Counted from the first letter of the stretch, positions 16,076 through 26,320 are shown. The stretch: DNA of 30,534 nucleotides from Verrucomicrobia bacterium UBA6775 (GCA_002453165.1 DKGH01000188.1:1-30534); one strand, 5' to 3'. The notes: generated by a model from the sequence alone, not told the origin. Numbers and translations: made by a program.

Positions 16076-18097
16076 TTACCGATCCACCTTGGCCAAGCGC
16101 TTGTTCGAGGTGGCATCGTACACCTCGAACTCCTCGGGGTGCATCCCCTTCTCTGCGCGGAATGAGATTTTCACAAGGTAACGCTTTTCCATGTCGATGA
16201 AAATATCCTCATCCTCGTTCCGCAAGCGATCGAGCACCGTCGGATGCACGTTCACACGCAGGTTGAAGTCGGATTCCTGTTCGCGACGCTGCTCAAGTTT
16301 GTCACGTTTCTTGATGATCTCACCTAGCTTGCGCTGGATGTCCACGCTCATCGTCAGCGAACTCTTCAATTTACCTCGGCCGCTGCAATGTTCGCAGTCG
16401 GAATAGGCCGTGTCGCGCACGCTCTCCGACTGGCGCTGGCGCGTCATCTCCATCAGGCCAAGGTCCGAGATGGGCAGCACGTGTGTCTTGGCCTTGTCCT
16501 TGCGAAGCCCGTCGCGCATCCGCTGGAACACCTCACGCCGATCGCGCGGCGCCTTCATGTCGATGAAGTCCAGCACGATCAGGCCTCCGATGTTTCGGAG
16601 TCGCAGTTGGCGACAGATCTCCTCCGCCGCCTCAAGGTTCACCCGCAGCAACGTTTTGTCCTGTTCCTTTTTGTTTTTGTTCTTATTCCGATGGCTGCCG
16701 GTGTTGACGTCGATCGCGACGAGTGCCTCGGTTTCGTCAATGATGATGTAGCCACCGCTTGGCAACGAAACTTGCCGCAGGTACGCGGTCTCGAGCTGCC
16801 GGGTAATGCCGAACCGGTCGAAAATCGGCTCGGAAGAAGCGTACCGTTGAACCTTCTCGATGGAGCGCTTGGAAATGCGTCCGATGAGTTCCTTTACGCG
16901 CTCCGTCTCCGATGCGTTATCGATGACGATCCGCTCGATGTCCTCGGTCAGGAAATCCCGAACGGTCCGCTCTATCAGGTCCGGTTCCTCAAAAACACAA
17001 CTACCCGGCGACTGGCTATGAACCCTGCCGGTGATTTCCGCCCATGTGTCGAGGAGGATTTTTAGGTCACGAATGAAGTAACCCTTGCGTTGGTTTTGAC
17101 CGGCAGTACGGATGATCACCCCCATGCCGTCCGGGATATTCAGTTCGCGCACGATTTTTTTGAGACGTGAGCGCTCCTCCTTGTTTTCGATCTTACGCGA
17201 AACACCCGACTGCTCGGAGTTGGGCAGCAACACGAGATAACGCCCCGGTAGGAGCACGTTAGTTGTCACGCGTGGCCCCTTGGTGCCGATTGGCCCCTTG
17301 GTCACCTGAACGATCAATTCCGTCCCAGCCGGGTATTTTTTCGGAATATCCTTGTTGGTGATCTTGGGCTTGGACTTCTTCTTTTTGCCACAGTCAACCA
17401 CGTCGTAGGAGGAGTCCAGCGGGCTGGGGATGATGTCCCAGTAATGCAGAAACGCATTCTTCTCGTAGCCGATATCGACGAACGCCGCCTTGAGTCCATC
17501 CTCAAGGTTTCGAATCTTGCCCTTGTAGATGCTGCCCACCATGCGTGGGTCGTCCACGCGCTCAATGGTCAGGTTCTCGAGTTGTCCCTTGACCGTCACC
17601 GCCACGCGGGTCTCAAGGGATTCCGCATTGACGAGGATCTCCTTGTGGGAGTGCTGTATCGGCCGAAATATTCCCTTCACCTTGCTGACGAATTTCTTCG
17701 CCGTGCGCTGTATTTTTTCGGAGACGGAATTGGCGGGTTCTTCCGGCAAATCCACCGGCGTAAAATCACCATCGCCCGCCTGCCCTTTTTTGCCACGGGA
17801 CCGCCTGCCCTTGGGCTTGGGACCTCCGTTGCCATTTTCCTCATTACTAAGTTGGCGCTGCGCCTTGGCCGAATCCGTGTCGGTGTCCGGCGGCAGCCCG
17901 TGCGCCTGGTTCTCGGCGCGAACGATTTCCTTCTCGTGTTGTTTCGTGTTGTAGATTTCATCCTGCGGCGTCTCGATCGTCTCGACATTTTCCCGGGCCT
18001 TTAGGCCGGATCGATCGGGACGACGGTTGAGCCCGCCGGAGGGTTTGAATCTCATGCCGCGTTTATTGCTGCGGCGAAATGAACTCTTTTCAGCCAT
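16076..18097 (-). CDS. rng: Ribonuclease E/G family endoribonuclease
   Basis: A 673-residue single-strand-specific endoribonuclease for mRNA decay and rRNA processing. Residues 1-145 are a charged, low-complexity extension that I do not recognise. Then come the RNase E/G core with an S1 domain (about 185-290; MVGSIYKGKIRNLEDGLKAAFVDIG), the 5'-sensor/RNase H-like part, the DNase I-like catalytic domain with D463 (AIDVNTG) and D510/D513 (VLDFIDM), and the zinc link C568-x2-C571 (DCEHCSGRG). No long C-terminal scaffold is present, so it is closer in length to RNase G-type enzymes plus an N-terminal tail. It is last in the mreBCD-mrdA-rodA operon, 6 bp after rodA, as rng follows mreBCD in E. coli. 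AGGAA precedes the ATG by 4 nt. A palindrome copy at 16088-16099 gives R-L-A-K at the C-terminus. Confidence 0.93.
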   Translation of the reverse strand: MAEKSSFRRSNKRGMRFKPSGGLNRRPDRSGLKARENVETIETPQDEIYNTKQHEKEIVRAENQAHGLPPDTDTDSAKAQRQLSNEENGNGGPKPKGRRSRGKKGQAGDGDFTPVDLPEEPANSVSEKIQRTAKKFVSKVKGIFRPIQHSHKEILVNAESLETRVAVTVKGQLENLTIERVDDPRMVGSIYKGKIRNLEDGLKAAFVDIGYEKNAFLHYWDIIPSPLDSSYDVVDCGKKKKSKPKITNKDIPKKYPAGTELIVQVTKGPIGTKGPRVTTNVLLPGRYLVLLPNSEQSGVSRKIENKEERSRLKKIVRELNIPDGMGVIIRTAGQNQRKGYFIRDLKILLDTWAEITGRVHSQSPGSCVFEEPDLIERTVRDFLTEDIERIVIDNASETERVKELIGRISKRSIEKVQRYASSEPIFDRFGITRQLETAYLRQVSLPSGGYIIIDETEALVAIDVNTGSHRNKNKNKKEQDKTLLRVNLEAAEEICRQLRLRNIGGLIVLDFIDMKAPRDRREVFQRMRDGLRKDKAKTHVLPISDLGLMEMTRQRQSESVRDTAYSDCEHCSGRGKLKSSLTMSVDIQRKLGEIIKKRDKLEQRREQESDFNLRVNVHPTVLDRLRNEDEDIFIDMEKRYLVKISFRAEKGMHPEEFEVYDATSNKRLAKVDR

Positions 18098-18103
18098 TGT
18101 TTC

Positions 18104-19306
18104 CTAATATGATTTTTTATGTAGTTGCACGTTTTGCAGGACAGCAATCGCAATCAACGAACTAAGCACGGAGGACCCCCCGTAGCTCAGCAGTGGTAGT
18201 GGTATGCCGGTCACTGGCATCACCCTCAGGTGCATGCCGATATTCACGAACACATGGCAAAAAATGAGAGCCACTACTCCCACCGCCAACAGCTTGCCAA
18301 GGCGATCCCTCGCCTCGGCTGCGATCTGCATTCCTTTCAGCAGAATGATCGTGTACAGCGCCAACACAGCTATGCTGCCCAAAAACCCAGTCTCCTCCGC
18401 GATGACGGAGAAGATGAAGTCGTTGTGGGCCACGCCCCTCGGGAGGTATCCCAACCGGGTTTGCGGCCCCTGCCCCCACCCCTTTCCGGTCAACCCGCCA
18501 GAGCCAACCGAAATCTCAGCCTGCCTGATGTTGTGAGTCCGCTCTCGCTGCAACTCACGGGCAGCCTTGCGCTCCGCCGGGGTGGCGTTTGGCGGAGCGA
18601 AATCCTTGTCAAAATAAACCAACAACCGTTGGCGTTGATATTCCTGGAGGGAGATGCGCCAGTCCGCGGGAAAATACAGCGCGTTGATGATCACAAACAA
18701 AACCACCACCGTGGAAGCGCCCAAAAATTTCCCGAGAAAACGAAGCGGCACACCCGCAACAAACATCATCGCGGTGCCGATCGGGAAAAAGACCAGCGAC
18801 GAACCCAGATCCGGTTCTTTTAATATCAACAGGAACGGCAGCGCCGTCATTCCGAGGGCCTTGAGAAAGACCCCTGGCATCAACATCTCCTCGTTTGGCC
18901 GGGTTAAAAAATCAGCCAAGGCGAATATAAACGCCAGTTTCGCAAATTCCGAGGGCTGAATGAGGGTTATTCCCAAATCAAACCAACGCTGGGCACCGTA
19001 GCGCACCACGCCGATGCCGGGAATCAGCACCAAAATAAGTAGGATAATCGTGATCCAGTATGCCGTCCGCGCCCAACCGGCCAAGCGATGATAATCCACC
19101 ACGATAAAAAACAGGCCTAGCGTCAATCCTACGGCATAAAAACCGAGTTGCCGAAAAAAATAGGTATTGAGCAACGGCTCGATCTCGTACTGATCCATCG
19201 CGGCGCTGAGGATGAACGTCGCCCCAAACACCATCAGGCCAAGCAGGCTGAATAGGAGCATTAGGTCGACGCGAAGCTTGCGCAAATGTACCAGAACTGA
19301 CTCCAT
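18104..19306 (-). CDS. rodA: Peptidoglycan glycosyltransferase RodA
   Basis: A 400-residue SEDS-family integral membrane protein; with PBP2 it polymerises peptidoglycan strands for the elongasome. Many hydrophobic helices are visible, with family motifs VRYGAQRWFDLG, QPSEFAKLAF, KEPDLGSSLVF, the late GWGQGPQTRLGYLPRGVAHNDFIFSVIAEE and GIPLPLLSYGGSS. The start is taken as the ATG at 19306, overlapping the mrdA stop (TGATG); a GTG one codon upstream is possible. The overlap implies coupled translation with PBP2, its functional partner. No palindrome copy lies inside. Confidence 0.96.
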   Translation of the reverse strand: MESVLVHLRKLRVDLMLLFSLLGLMVFGATFILSAAMDQYEIEPLLNTYFFRQLGFYAVGLTLGLFFIVVDYHRLAGWARTAYWITIILLILVLIPGIGVVRYGAQRWFDLGITLIQPSEFAKLAFIFALADFLTRPNEEMLMPGVFLKALGMTALPFLLILKEPDLGSSLVFFPIGTAMMFVAGVPLRFLGKFLGASTVVVLFVIINALYFPADWRISLQEYQRQRLLVYFDKDFAPPNATPAERKAARELQRERTHNIRQAEISVGSGGLTGKGWGQGPQTRLGYLPRGVAHNDFIFSVIAEETGFLGSIAVLALYTIILLKGMQIAAEARDRLGKLLAVGVVALIFCHVFVNIGMHLRVMPVTGIPLPLLSYGGSSVLSSLIAIAVLQNVQLHKKSY

Positions 19307-21363
19307 CACCGCGTGACCAAGCGAGGCCCTCCTTTCCCTTTGTTCCTTTCAATCTCCTGTATCGCACGATAAATCCGACCGGCAATCGGGGCGCAGGTCG
19401 TGCCTCCGGACTCGCCGCTCTCCACCATGACCACGACCGCATAACGCGGTGACTCCACCGGTGCAAACGACACAAACCAAGTAATGTGATCAGTCCGGTA
19501 CAATCGCACTCCGGTGCGCGGATGAAATTTTCCGGTCGGCACCTTCTTTTGAGCCGTGCCGGTTTTGCCCCCGACCGACATGCCTCGGACCCTTGCGGCT
19601 CGGCCGCTGCCATCGCGATCGTCGACGTCCGCCAGCATCGCCTTATGCAACAGCGAGATGGTCTCCGGCTTGAGATTGAGGTCGGCCACCACCTTGCTTG
19701 GAATAACCCGGTTCTGCGCTTGGCCAAGCGCGTGCGGTGATTTCACCCGCAAGATCAGGCGCGGCTGCATCAGCTTACCCCCGTTGGCCACGGCCGATGT
19801 CATCACCGCCATCTGCAACGGCGTCACGATGATCTCCCCCTGACCGATACACAGGTTCGCCACGTCCCCGGCCGCCCAACGCGAGCTTTTGCCGTACTGG
19901 TCTACTTTCTTGAATTCATTCCCACGCGGAGGGAAGTACCCTTCGCCTTCACGAATCGGGCTGGGCAATTCATCGCCATCGATCGCCCAGGGCTGAATGG
20001 TTTTTTTGCCCAACCTAAAACGATTTCCCCAATCCAACAGGATGCGCTTACCCTGCTGCCACTGGTCGGTACGATCGTCCGGTGTCAGTGCATAATGGAT
20101 AAAATACGTGTTACTCGACCGCTTGAACGCCCTGACAAAATCGTAGTCACCCGGAGGGGCTGTGTCATCCAGCGTGTAGTTCGGATACAGCCTCTCGTTA
20201 CGGAAAAAGCCCAGGTTGTAAACCTTGACTTCCGGGTCGAGGATTCCCTCCTCGAGATAGGCGATGGAGGAGATGATCTTAAAAACCGATCCCGGTGGAT
20301 AAGCCACGCCGCCACTACCCACAGCACGATTGAGCCAACGGTTGAGCCGGCTGTCACTGAGCTGGGCAATTTCATCCTTGGAAAAACCTGTGATGAATTT
20401 GTTCGAGTCAAACCCTGGACGTGAAACCAATGCCAGCAGGTCGCCGTTGTTCGGATCCATAACAACCACGGCAGCGCGCGTCTCCGCGCCGTGCGATTTC
20501 AGTGCCTCCTCGGCGGCCAATTGAATGTCTCGGTCAATGGCCAACTCAATATCCTGCCCGGACTTCGGCCACGCCCAGACATCTTCGCTTGTCCGGTAGC
20601 TGATGTTGTTAACCCGGATTGTCTTCGCCCCGGCCTCGCCGCGCAACCTCCGGTCGAACAACCCCTCGAGGCCATCGATACCGGCGTAGTCCGGCAGTCG
20701 GTAGCGATAGGAAAACGGCACCTCTTTGTCGTCCGCCGGTTTATCCTCGCGACGCAGATAACCCAGCGTATGAAACGCCATGTCGCCGTTGGGATACGTC
20801 CGCACCGGGTTGACCGACAAATCAATTCCCGGCACTCCGTGAATGAGTTCCACAAACTTGGCCACCTGATCTGGCGAAAGATCCTGCATCACCGCCAGCG
20901 GCATATAGAGTTTTTGATGATAGTGCCGGTGAAACCGCTCCGAGTCGAGCACGAGCGGCTGGCCAAGACGCATGCTGACCTGCATCGTCAGATTGCTCAC
21001 CACCTGGTACCGCGCTTCGCGACCAAGTTTTCGTTGCGCCGTGCGCCCAAGTTCTCGGCCGTTCTTCAATCGGAAATAATGCTCACGAAAAAGTGGACGC
21101 AACTCATCGATGTAGACGTGCACATCGAACCGCAACCTGTTGACGGCGAGCGGTTGCTTGTTGCGGTCAAGAATCCGGCCGCGCGTGGCTGGCAGGCGAA
21201 TCGCCCTGACAGACTGGTTCTCCTGTTGGCTTCGATAGTCTGCAGCTGTCGCCACCTGCAAATTCCACAGCTTACCGACCAACAGCAGCATGCAGCACAG
21301 GATAAAGATCACCATCAACCTGATCGGGAGATCCTTGCTGCGGAGTTGATCAAAAACGAACAT
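19306..21363 (-). CDS. mrdA: Penicillin-binding protein 2 (elongation transpeptidase)
   Basis: A 685-residue class B penicillin-binding protein, anchored by one transmembrane helix (about 14-31), with a PBP dimer domain (about 55-260) and a transpeptidase domain (about 295-675). Active-site motifs are all present: S359-x2-K362 (PPGSVFK), S416-S-N418 (KRSSNTYF) and K600-T-G602 (GGKTGTAQ). It crosslinks peptidoglycan during lateral wall growth. It starts 2 bp after mreD with an AGGA 7 nt before the ATG, and overlaps rodA. A perfect palindrome copy at 19717-19730 encodes A-L-G-Q-A-Q at about 545-550, in a surface segment between SPH and NRV. Confidence 0.96.
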   Translation of the reverse strand: MFVFDQLRSKDLPIRLMVIFILCCMLLLVGKLWNLQVATAADYRSQQENQSVRAIRLPATRGRILDRNKQPLAVNRLRFDVHVYIDELRPLFREHYFRLKNGRELGRTAQRKLGREARYQVVSNLTMQVSMRLGQPLVLDSERFHRHYHQKLYMPLAVMQDLSPDQVAKFVELIHGVPGIDLSVNPVRTYPNGDMAFHTLGYLRREDKPADDKEVPFSYRYRLPDYAGIDGLEGLFDRRLRGEAGAKTIRVNNISYRTSEDVWAWPKSGQDIELAIDRDIQLAAEEALKSHGAETRAAVVVMDPNNGDLLALVSRPGFDSNKFITGFSKDEIAQLSDSRLNRWLNRAVGSGGVAYPPGSVFKIISSIAYLEEGILDPEVKVYNLGFFRNERLYPNYTLDDTAPPGDYDFVRAFKRSSNTYFIHYALTPDDRTDQWQQGKRILLDWGNRFRLGKKTIQPWAIDGDELPSPIREGEGYFPPRGNEFKKVDQYGKSSRWAAGDVANLCIGQGEIIVTPLQMAVMTSAVANGGKLMQPRLILRVKSPHALGQAQNRVIPSKVVADLNLKPETISLLHKAMLADVDDRDGSGRAARVRGMSVGGKTGTAQKKVPTGKFHPRTGVRLYRTDHITWFVSFAPVESPRYAVVVMVESGESGGTTCAPIAGRIYRAIQEIERNKGKGGPRLVTR

Positions 21364-21365
21364 GC

Positions 21366-21926
21366 CTAATCCTTGCCGCGCACGATCTGGCGGTTTTCAT
21401 TGGGCCAACGGTTGGGATCGTATACCGGATGGGAAAACCAGCCGACCAAGCGCTTGGCCAAGCCGTCAAACAACGGCACGGCCGCGCCACAGAACAGCGC
21501 GTTGATCAACGCCCACAGGCCCATCTCCCAGCCGAGCAACGGCATCGCGCCCGTCATCTTCAGCAAGCCGATCTGCATCAACGGCACGATCAACCCGGCT
21601 GTGGTGCCGAGATAAAACTGGGCCACAAATTCACCACCGAGGATTTTCTTCCGAAAGCAGTAAACAACCCACCCCGCAGCAAACAGCGGCAGGATACTGA
21701 CGCCAAGCGGATTGGCGGAGAGACTGTCCAGCCACAAGCCACTCAGCACTGCGGTGGTCGAGATGTGTCCCGCCCCCATTCTCAGCCCAACGCAGACCAG
21801 CAGCGCCGGCGTCAAATCCGGCTGGAACCCCAGCCAGAGCCTTGGCCAATCGAGGTGCGACTGCAGAAAAATGAGAAGATAAGCCCCCAGCAACAGCACA
21901 AGTATCTTGTTGAGGCGTCCTGTCAT
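21366..21926 (-). CDS. mreD: Rod shape-determining protein MreD
   Basis: A 186-residue, strongly hydrophobic membrane protein with about five to six predicted helices, in the expected position between mreC and mrdA. MreD links MreC to the membrane-embedded elongasome. Sequence conservation in MreD is low; the call rests on hydrophobic pattern, length and operon position. It starts 1 bp after the mreC stop with GGAG 7 nt before the ATG. A palindrome copy at 21451-21463 reads G-L-A-K-R-L in the C-terminal cytoplasmic part, next to the last hydrophobic segment. Confidence 0.88.
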   Translation of the reverse strand: MTGRLNKILVLLLGAYLLIFLQSHLDWPRLWLGFQPDLTPALLVCVGLRMGAGHISTTAVLSGLWLDSLSANPLGVSILPLFAAGWVVYCFRKKILGGEFVAQFYLGTTAGLIVPLMQIGLLKMTGAMPLLGWEMGLWALINALFCGAAVPLFDGLAKRLVGWFSHPVYDPNRWPNENRQIVRGKD

Positions 21927-21927
21927 G

Positions 21928-22758
21928 TCAGTACTCCGTCAACACCCGCACTTCCTCGAGTTGGTTTAAGTCTGCGTTCAGTTTGACTCGCGCCTCGATG
22001 TAAAGACCGTCCTTGGACAGCCACGAGTCTTCCACCACGCCAACTGGAATCTCCTTCGGGAACGCACCTCCGAGGCCGCTGGTCACGACGGTCTGCCCCG
22101 GGCGCACTTCGGCGTCGTTTGGCAGGTAGGTCAATTCCACTACCCGATAGTCGGAACTGAACTGCCTCGGGGCGACGATGCCGCCCTGGTTGCGGGACTC
22201 CTTGATGAGCGCGGAAAATCGGCAGTTGGGGTCGCCCACGAGAACGGCCCATGAGGTCTTTGGGCCAACTTCAGAAATGCGGCCAACCAACTGTCCCTCC
22301 GTCGAGATGACCGGTTGATTGAATCGAATGCCCGCCTGGCTGCCCTGATTCAGCTTGATCCGCCGCCACCAATTGAACGAATCGCGGCCCACGACCTGTG
22401 CCAGTTCTGACTTCCACGGAATGCGCCGCCCCAAGTTTACCGCCGCGCGCAACCGCTGGTTTTCGGCACGGAGATGGTCCAATTCCATCTTCATGTCGGC
22501 CACGGCAAACTCGGCCTGCACCGCTTGGCCAAGCGCTTGGTTATGGGGGGGATTTCCCGGCTCTGTGGAGGCCGCTTGGCCAAGTGAACTGACCACGCTC
22601 TGGCCAGCCGTACTGACACCGATCACCGGAAGGAACAGCCCCCCGATGGCCGACTTCAGCTTGGCCCGGGCGCTTTCCGGCAGTAGCAGGAGCAGGAACA
22701 CGGTCAGGAGCACTGCCCCGACCGCTGTCTGCTGCGATCTATAAAAAAACTGTTTCAT
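21928..22758 (-). CDS. mreC: Rod shape-determining protein MreC
   Basis: A 276-residue protein with one N-terminal transmembrane helix (about 12-27), a linker, a coiled coil (about 82-108; MKMELDHLRAENQRLRAAV) and a C-terminal beta-barrel domain (about 115-270) typical of MreC. It organises the elongasome and activates PBP2. The start is the ATG at 22758; a TTG 12 nt upstream is possible. Two palindrome copies lie in the linker and encode L-G-Q-A at 59-62 and 76-79; the linker between them (ASTEPGNPPHN) looks disordered. It follows mreB after 27 bp. Confidence 0.95.
   Translation of the reverse strand: MKQFFYRSQQTAVGAVLLTVFLLLLLPESARAKLKSAIGGLFLPVIGVSTAGQSVVSSLGQAASTEPGNPPHNQALGQAVQAEFAVADMKMELDHLRAENQRLRAAVNLGRRIPWKSELAQVVGRDSFNWWRRIKLNQGSQAGIRFNQPVISTEGQLVGRISEVGPKTSWAVLVGDPNCRFSALIKESRNQGGIVAPRQFSSDYRVVELTYLPNDAEVRPGQTVVTSGLGGAFPKEIPVGVVEDSWLSKDGLYIEARVKLNADLNQLEEVRVLTEY
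22522..22535. repeat. Palindromic repeat copy in the mreC linker (second of a pair)
   Basis: A perfect CGCTTGGCCAAGCG, read as A-L-G-Q-A at the start of the coiled-coil region. Confidence 0.9.
22573..22586. repeat. Palindromic repeat copy in the mreC linker (first of a pair)
   Basis: CGCTTGGCCAAGTG, one mismatch to the 14-mer; on the gene strand it is read as S-L-G-Q-A-A. It is the partner of the perfect copy at 22522-22535. Confidence 0.85.
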
Positions 22759-22785
22759 CCCGTCTCTCAACGGGACGAACGCACG

Positions 22786-23814
22786 TTATTCGCCGCTGGA
22801 GGAAGCCACTCTCCGGAGGAACTGCAATTCCTGCAGCACTCTGCCGGTTCCCTCGGCCACAGCCGTCAGGGGTGAGTCCGCGATGTGAACCGGCAGGCCG
22901 GTTTCCTCCGCGATCAACTGGTCGATACCCCTCACGAGGGCTCCGCCGCCGGCCACCACGATCCCTCGGTCGACCAGGTCGGCCGAGAGTTCCGGGGGAC
23001 AGCGTTCCAGCGTCAGGCGGATGGACTCCAGAATGTTGTTTAGGGGTTCCTTCAATGCCTCGCGGATCTCCTCGGAGCGAACCGTCATGATCCGCGGCAG
23101 GCCTGCGCTCAGGTCGCGGCCCTTGACATCCATTGAAAGCTCCTCCTCGAGCGGATATGCGGAACCAATCGTCATCTTGATTTCCTCCGCTGTACGTTCG
23201 CCTATCATTAGGTTATAGGCACGCTTCATGTAGGCAACGATGGTGTCGTCAAACTCGTCACCGCCGACACGCAGACTTCGACTGAACACGATGCCAGCGA
23301 GCGATATAATCGCTATCTCGCAGGTGCCGCCGCCGATATCCACGATCATATTGCCCGTGGGCTCATGCACCGGCAGCCCCACGCCAATCGCGGAGGCCAT
23401 CGGTTGCTCGATCAAATACACTTCACGCGCACCGGCGTGGGTGGCTGAATCCTTGACTGCCCGTTTTTCCACCTCGGTGATTCCCGACGGTACCGCCACC
23501 ACCACCCGAGGTGCGATGAGTTTGCGGTTGTGAACCTTCTGGATAAAGTTCCTCAGCATCGCTTCGGTAATCTCGAAGTCGGCTATGACCCCATCCTTCA
23601 TTGGACGGATGGCAACGATGTTGCCCGGGGTACGACCAAGCATCCGCTTGGCTTCGTCCCCCACCGCCAAAACGGTGGTCATGCCGGCCTCGATCGCGAC
23701 GACAGAGGGTTCACGCAAAACGATTCCCCGGTCTCTTACATAAACCAAGGAATTCGCCGTGCCCAAGTCGATTCCAATATCGTTGGAAAACAGGCCTTTA
23801 AGATCGCCTAACAT
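22786..23814 (-). CDS. mreB: Rod shape-determining protein MreB
   Basis: A 342-residue bacterial actin homologue that forms membrane-associated filaments guiding lateral wall synthesis. It shows the phosphate-binding loop DIGIDLGTANSLVYV, the second loop IVDIGGGTCEIAIISLAG, the adenosine motif GIVVAGGGALVRG, and conserved EPSVVAI and IEQPMASAIG segments. Full family length. It is the first gene of the mreBCD-mrdA-rodA-RNase operon. No palindrome copy lies inside, in contrast to mreC and mreD. Confidence 0.98.
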   Translation of the reverse strand: MLGDLKGLFSNDIGIDLGTANSLVYVRDRGIVLREPSVVAIEAGMTTVLAVGDEAKRMLGRTPGNIVAIRPMKDGVIADFEITEAMLRNFIQKVHNRKLIAPRVVVAVPSGITEVEKRAVKDSATHAGAREVYLIEQPMASAIGVGLPVHEPTGNMIVDIGGGTCEIAIISLAGIVFSRSLRVGGDEFDDTIVAYMKRAYNLMIGERTAEEIKMTIGSAYPLEEELSMDVKGRDLSAGLPRIMTVRSEEIREALKEPLNNILESIRLTLERCPPELSADLVDRGIVVAGGGALVRGIDQLIAEETGLPVHIADSPLTAVAEGTGRVLQELQFLRRVASSSGE

Positions 23815-23834
23815 GAATAGCGCCTAAAAACCCT

Positions 23835-23864
23835 AACGTACGATTTGCACTTCCAGCCCGTCAA
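23835..23864 (-). promoter_or_regulatory. Candidate promoter for the mreB operon
   Basis: On the minus strand TTGACG (23864-23859) is followed at 18 bp by TACGTT (23840-23835), 20 bp before the mreB ATG. The -35 is good, the -10 is weak. It lies in the only gap (106 bp) upstream of the operon. Confidence 0.3.
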
Positions 23865-23920
23865 GTGAATACCCCTTAAACCGCTAGAAAATCAGGAGTT
23901 ACCGACCCAAAAACGGCGCC

Positions 23921-24889
23921 TCAACGAATCCGAACCTTGGCCACGGGGATGGTCTCGTCGGCGATGTTTCCCTTATTCCCCAGCAAATGAAACTCGATGA
24001 ACGTCCGGAATCGCTCCGGCAACACGCCCCTCCCCCCGCTGTGCCCGCCACCGTCCACTGTCAACAGAGCCGACCGCACCCCGGCCTTCTTCAGCGCATT
24101 GTGCAGCAGCACCGACTGGTTATACGGCACCAACATGTCCTTCGTCCCATGCATGATCAAAAACGGGGCGTCACTCTTGTCCACATACGAAATCGGATCC
24201 GCGGTGAGCGTCCTTTTTTTGTTCTCCTGAATCGCCCCGCCGATCAATTGGCTCTCGGGCGAGTCCGCCGCATCGTGATCGATCCGGCTTTCAAAATCGT
24301 TCATCCGTAGAAAATTCGTCGGGCCGTAATAGTCGATCACACATTGCACCCGCGTCGACTGGTCGGTGTGCGGGCCGATCGATCCATCCATCGCCTCGAC
24401 CCCGGCAGACGTGCCGAGCATCGCGACGAGGTGTCCCCCGGCCGATGTGCCGTGGACGGCAATCCGGTTAGCATCGAGATTGTACTTTTTGGCGTTGGCC
24501 CTGATCCAGCGGATGGCAGCCTTGCAGTCGTGAATCTGCGCCGGCCACTTGGCGTGCTGGCTCAGGCGATACCCGACCGTCACACCCGCGTACTTGCCGG
24601 TTTTCAAATAACCGTGCAGGCGGTTCAGCCCGCCGTCCTTGCTTCCTGCACGCCACGCCCCTCCGTGAATATAGGCGATCACCGGCAGCGGCTTGTCGTT
24701 TCTGCGTTTCAGCGGCAGGGCCATGTCCAGCCTCTGCCGTTCATGATCCGTTCCCGCATAGGCGATGTCTTTCGTGACTTTGAATCCGCTCCAATCCCGG
24801 GTGGGGCGCTTTTGGCGTGAGTCCTGCGCGACCGCTTGGCCAAGCGCCGCGACACACCCCATCACGACTGCCAATCTGGAAAAGTTCAT
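23921..24889 (-). CDS. Secreted alpha/beta hydrolase, carbohydrate-esterase-like
   Basis: A 322-residue alpha/beta hydrolase with a signal peptide (1-21, likely cut after AVA). It resembles the BD-FAE/esterase-lipase group: an oxyanion HGGAW at 75-79, nucleophile S149 in GTSAGG, acid D251 (HGTKD) and H283 (GGGHSGG). The substrate is not determined; many relatives remove acetyl or feruloyl groups from plant or algal polysaccharides. The start at 24889 is chosen for the signal peptide; the frame continues upstream to 24988 into the divergent gene's start. A perfect palindrome copy (24833-24846) encodes A-L-G-Q-A inside the signal peptide. It is divergent from a second, CE15-like esterase. Confidence 0.85.
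   Translation of the reverse strand: MNFSRLAVVMGCVAALGQAVAQDSRQKRPTRDWSGFKVTKDIAYAGTDHERQRLDMALPLKRRNDKPLPVIAYIHGGAWRAGSKDGGLNRLHGYLKTGKYAGVTVGYRLSQHAKWPAQIHDCKAAIRWIRANAKKYNLDANRIAVHGTSAGGHLVAMLGTSAGVEAMDGSIGPHTDQSTRVQCVIDYYGPTNFLRMNDFESRIDHDAADSPESQLIGGAIQENKKRTLTADPISYVDKSDAPFLIMHGTKDMLVPYNQSVLLHNALKKAGVRSALLTVDGGGHSGGRGVLPERFRTFIEFHLLGNKGNIADETIPVAKVRIR
24833..24846. repeat. Palindromic repeat copy in an esterase signal peptide
   Basis: A perfect CGCTTGGCCAAGCG read as A-L-G-Q-A just before the likely signal-peptidase site of the secreted hydrolase. Confidence 0.9.
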
Positions 24890-24906
24890 GCCAAAAACCT
24901 GCCGCA

Positions 24907-24918
24907 CTTGGCCAAGCG
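24907..24918. repeat. Palindromic repeat copy in a divergent esterase promoter region
   Basis: CTTGGCCAAGCG lies in the 89-bp gap between two divergent esterase genes; a further degenerate copy (CGCTTGGCTTGG) occurs near 24960-24971, just before the CE15-like start. Confidence 0.8.
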
Positions 24919-24978
24919 ACACAAGCCCGACCCGACTCCGGTCTTGCATCCCGGGCGCCGCTTGGCTTGGATGCCGCC

Positions 24979-26289
<1,311 letters not shown>

Positions 26290-26296
26290 CCGGCAG

Positions 26297-26320
26297 CTCT
26301 TGGCCAAACGCTTGGCTTAG
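26297..26320. repeat. Degenerate tandem palindromic repeat at a convergent junction
   Basis: CTCTTGGCCAAACGCTTGGC then TTAG: aligned to an intact dimer, four of 24 positions differ. It starts 8 bp after the CE15-like stop and contains the stop codon of the opposite-strand CotH gene (26317-26319). Confidence 0.75.

Noticed and set aside
16388..17065. 225-codon plus-strand open frame
   Set aside because: Fully antisense to the catalytic core of the RNase E/G gene; no protein-like features.
20491..21369. 292-codon plus-strand open frame
   Set aside because: Antisense to mrdA; His/Arg-rich composition typical of a reverse-frame shadow.
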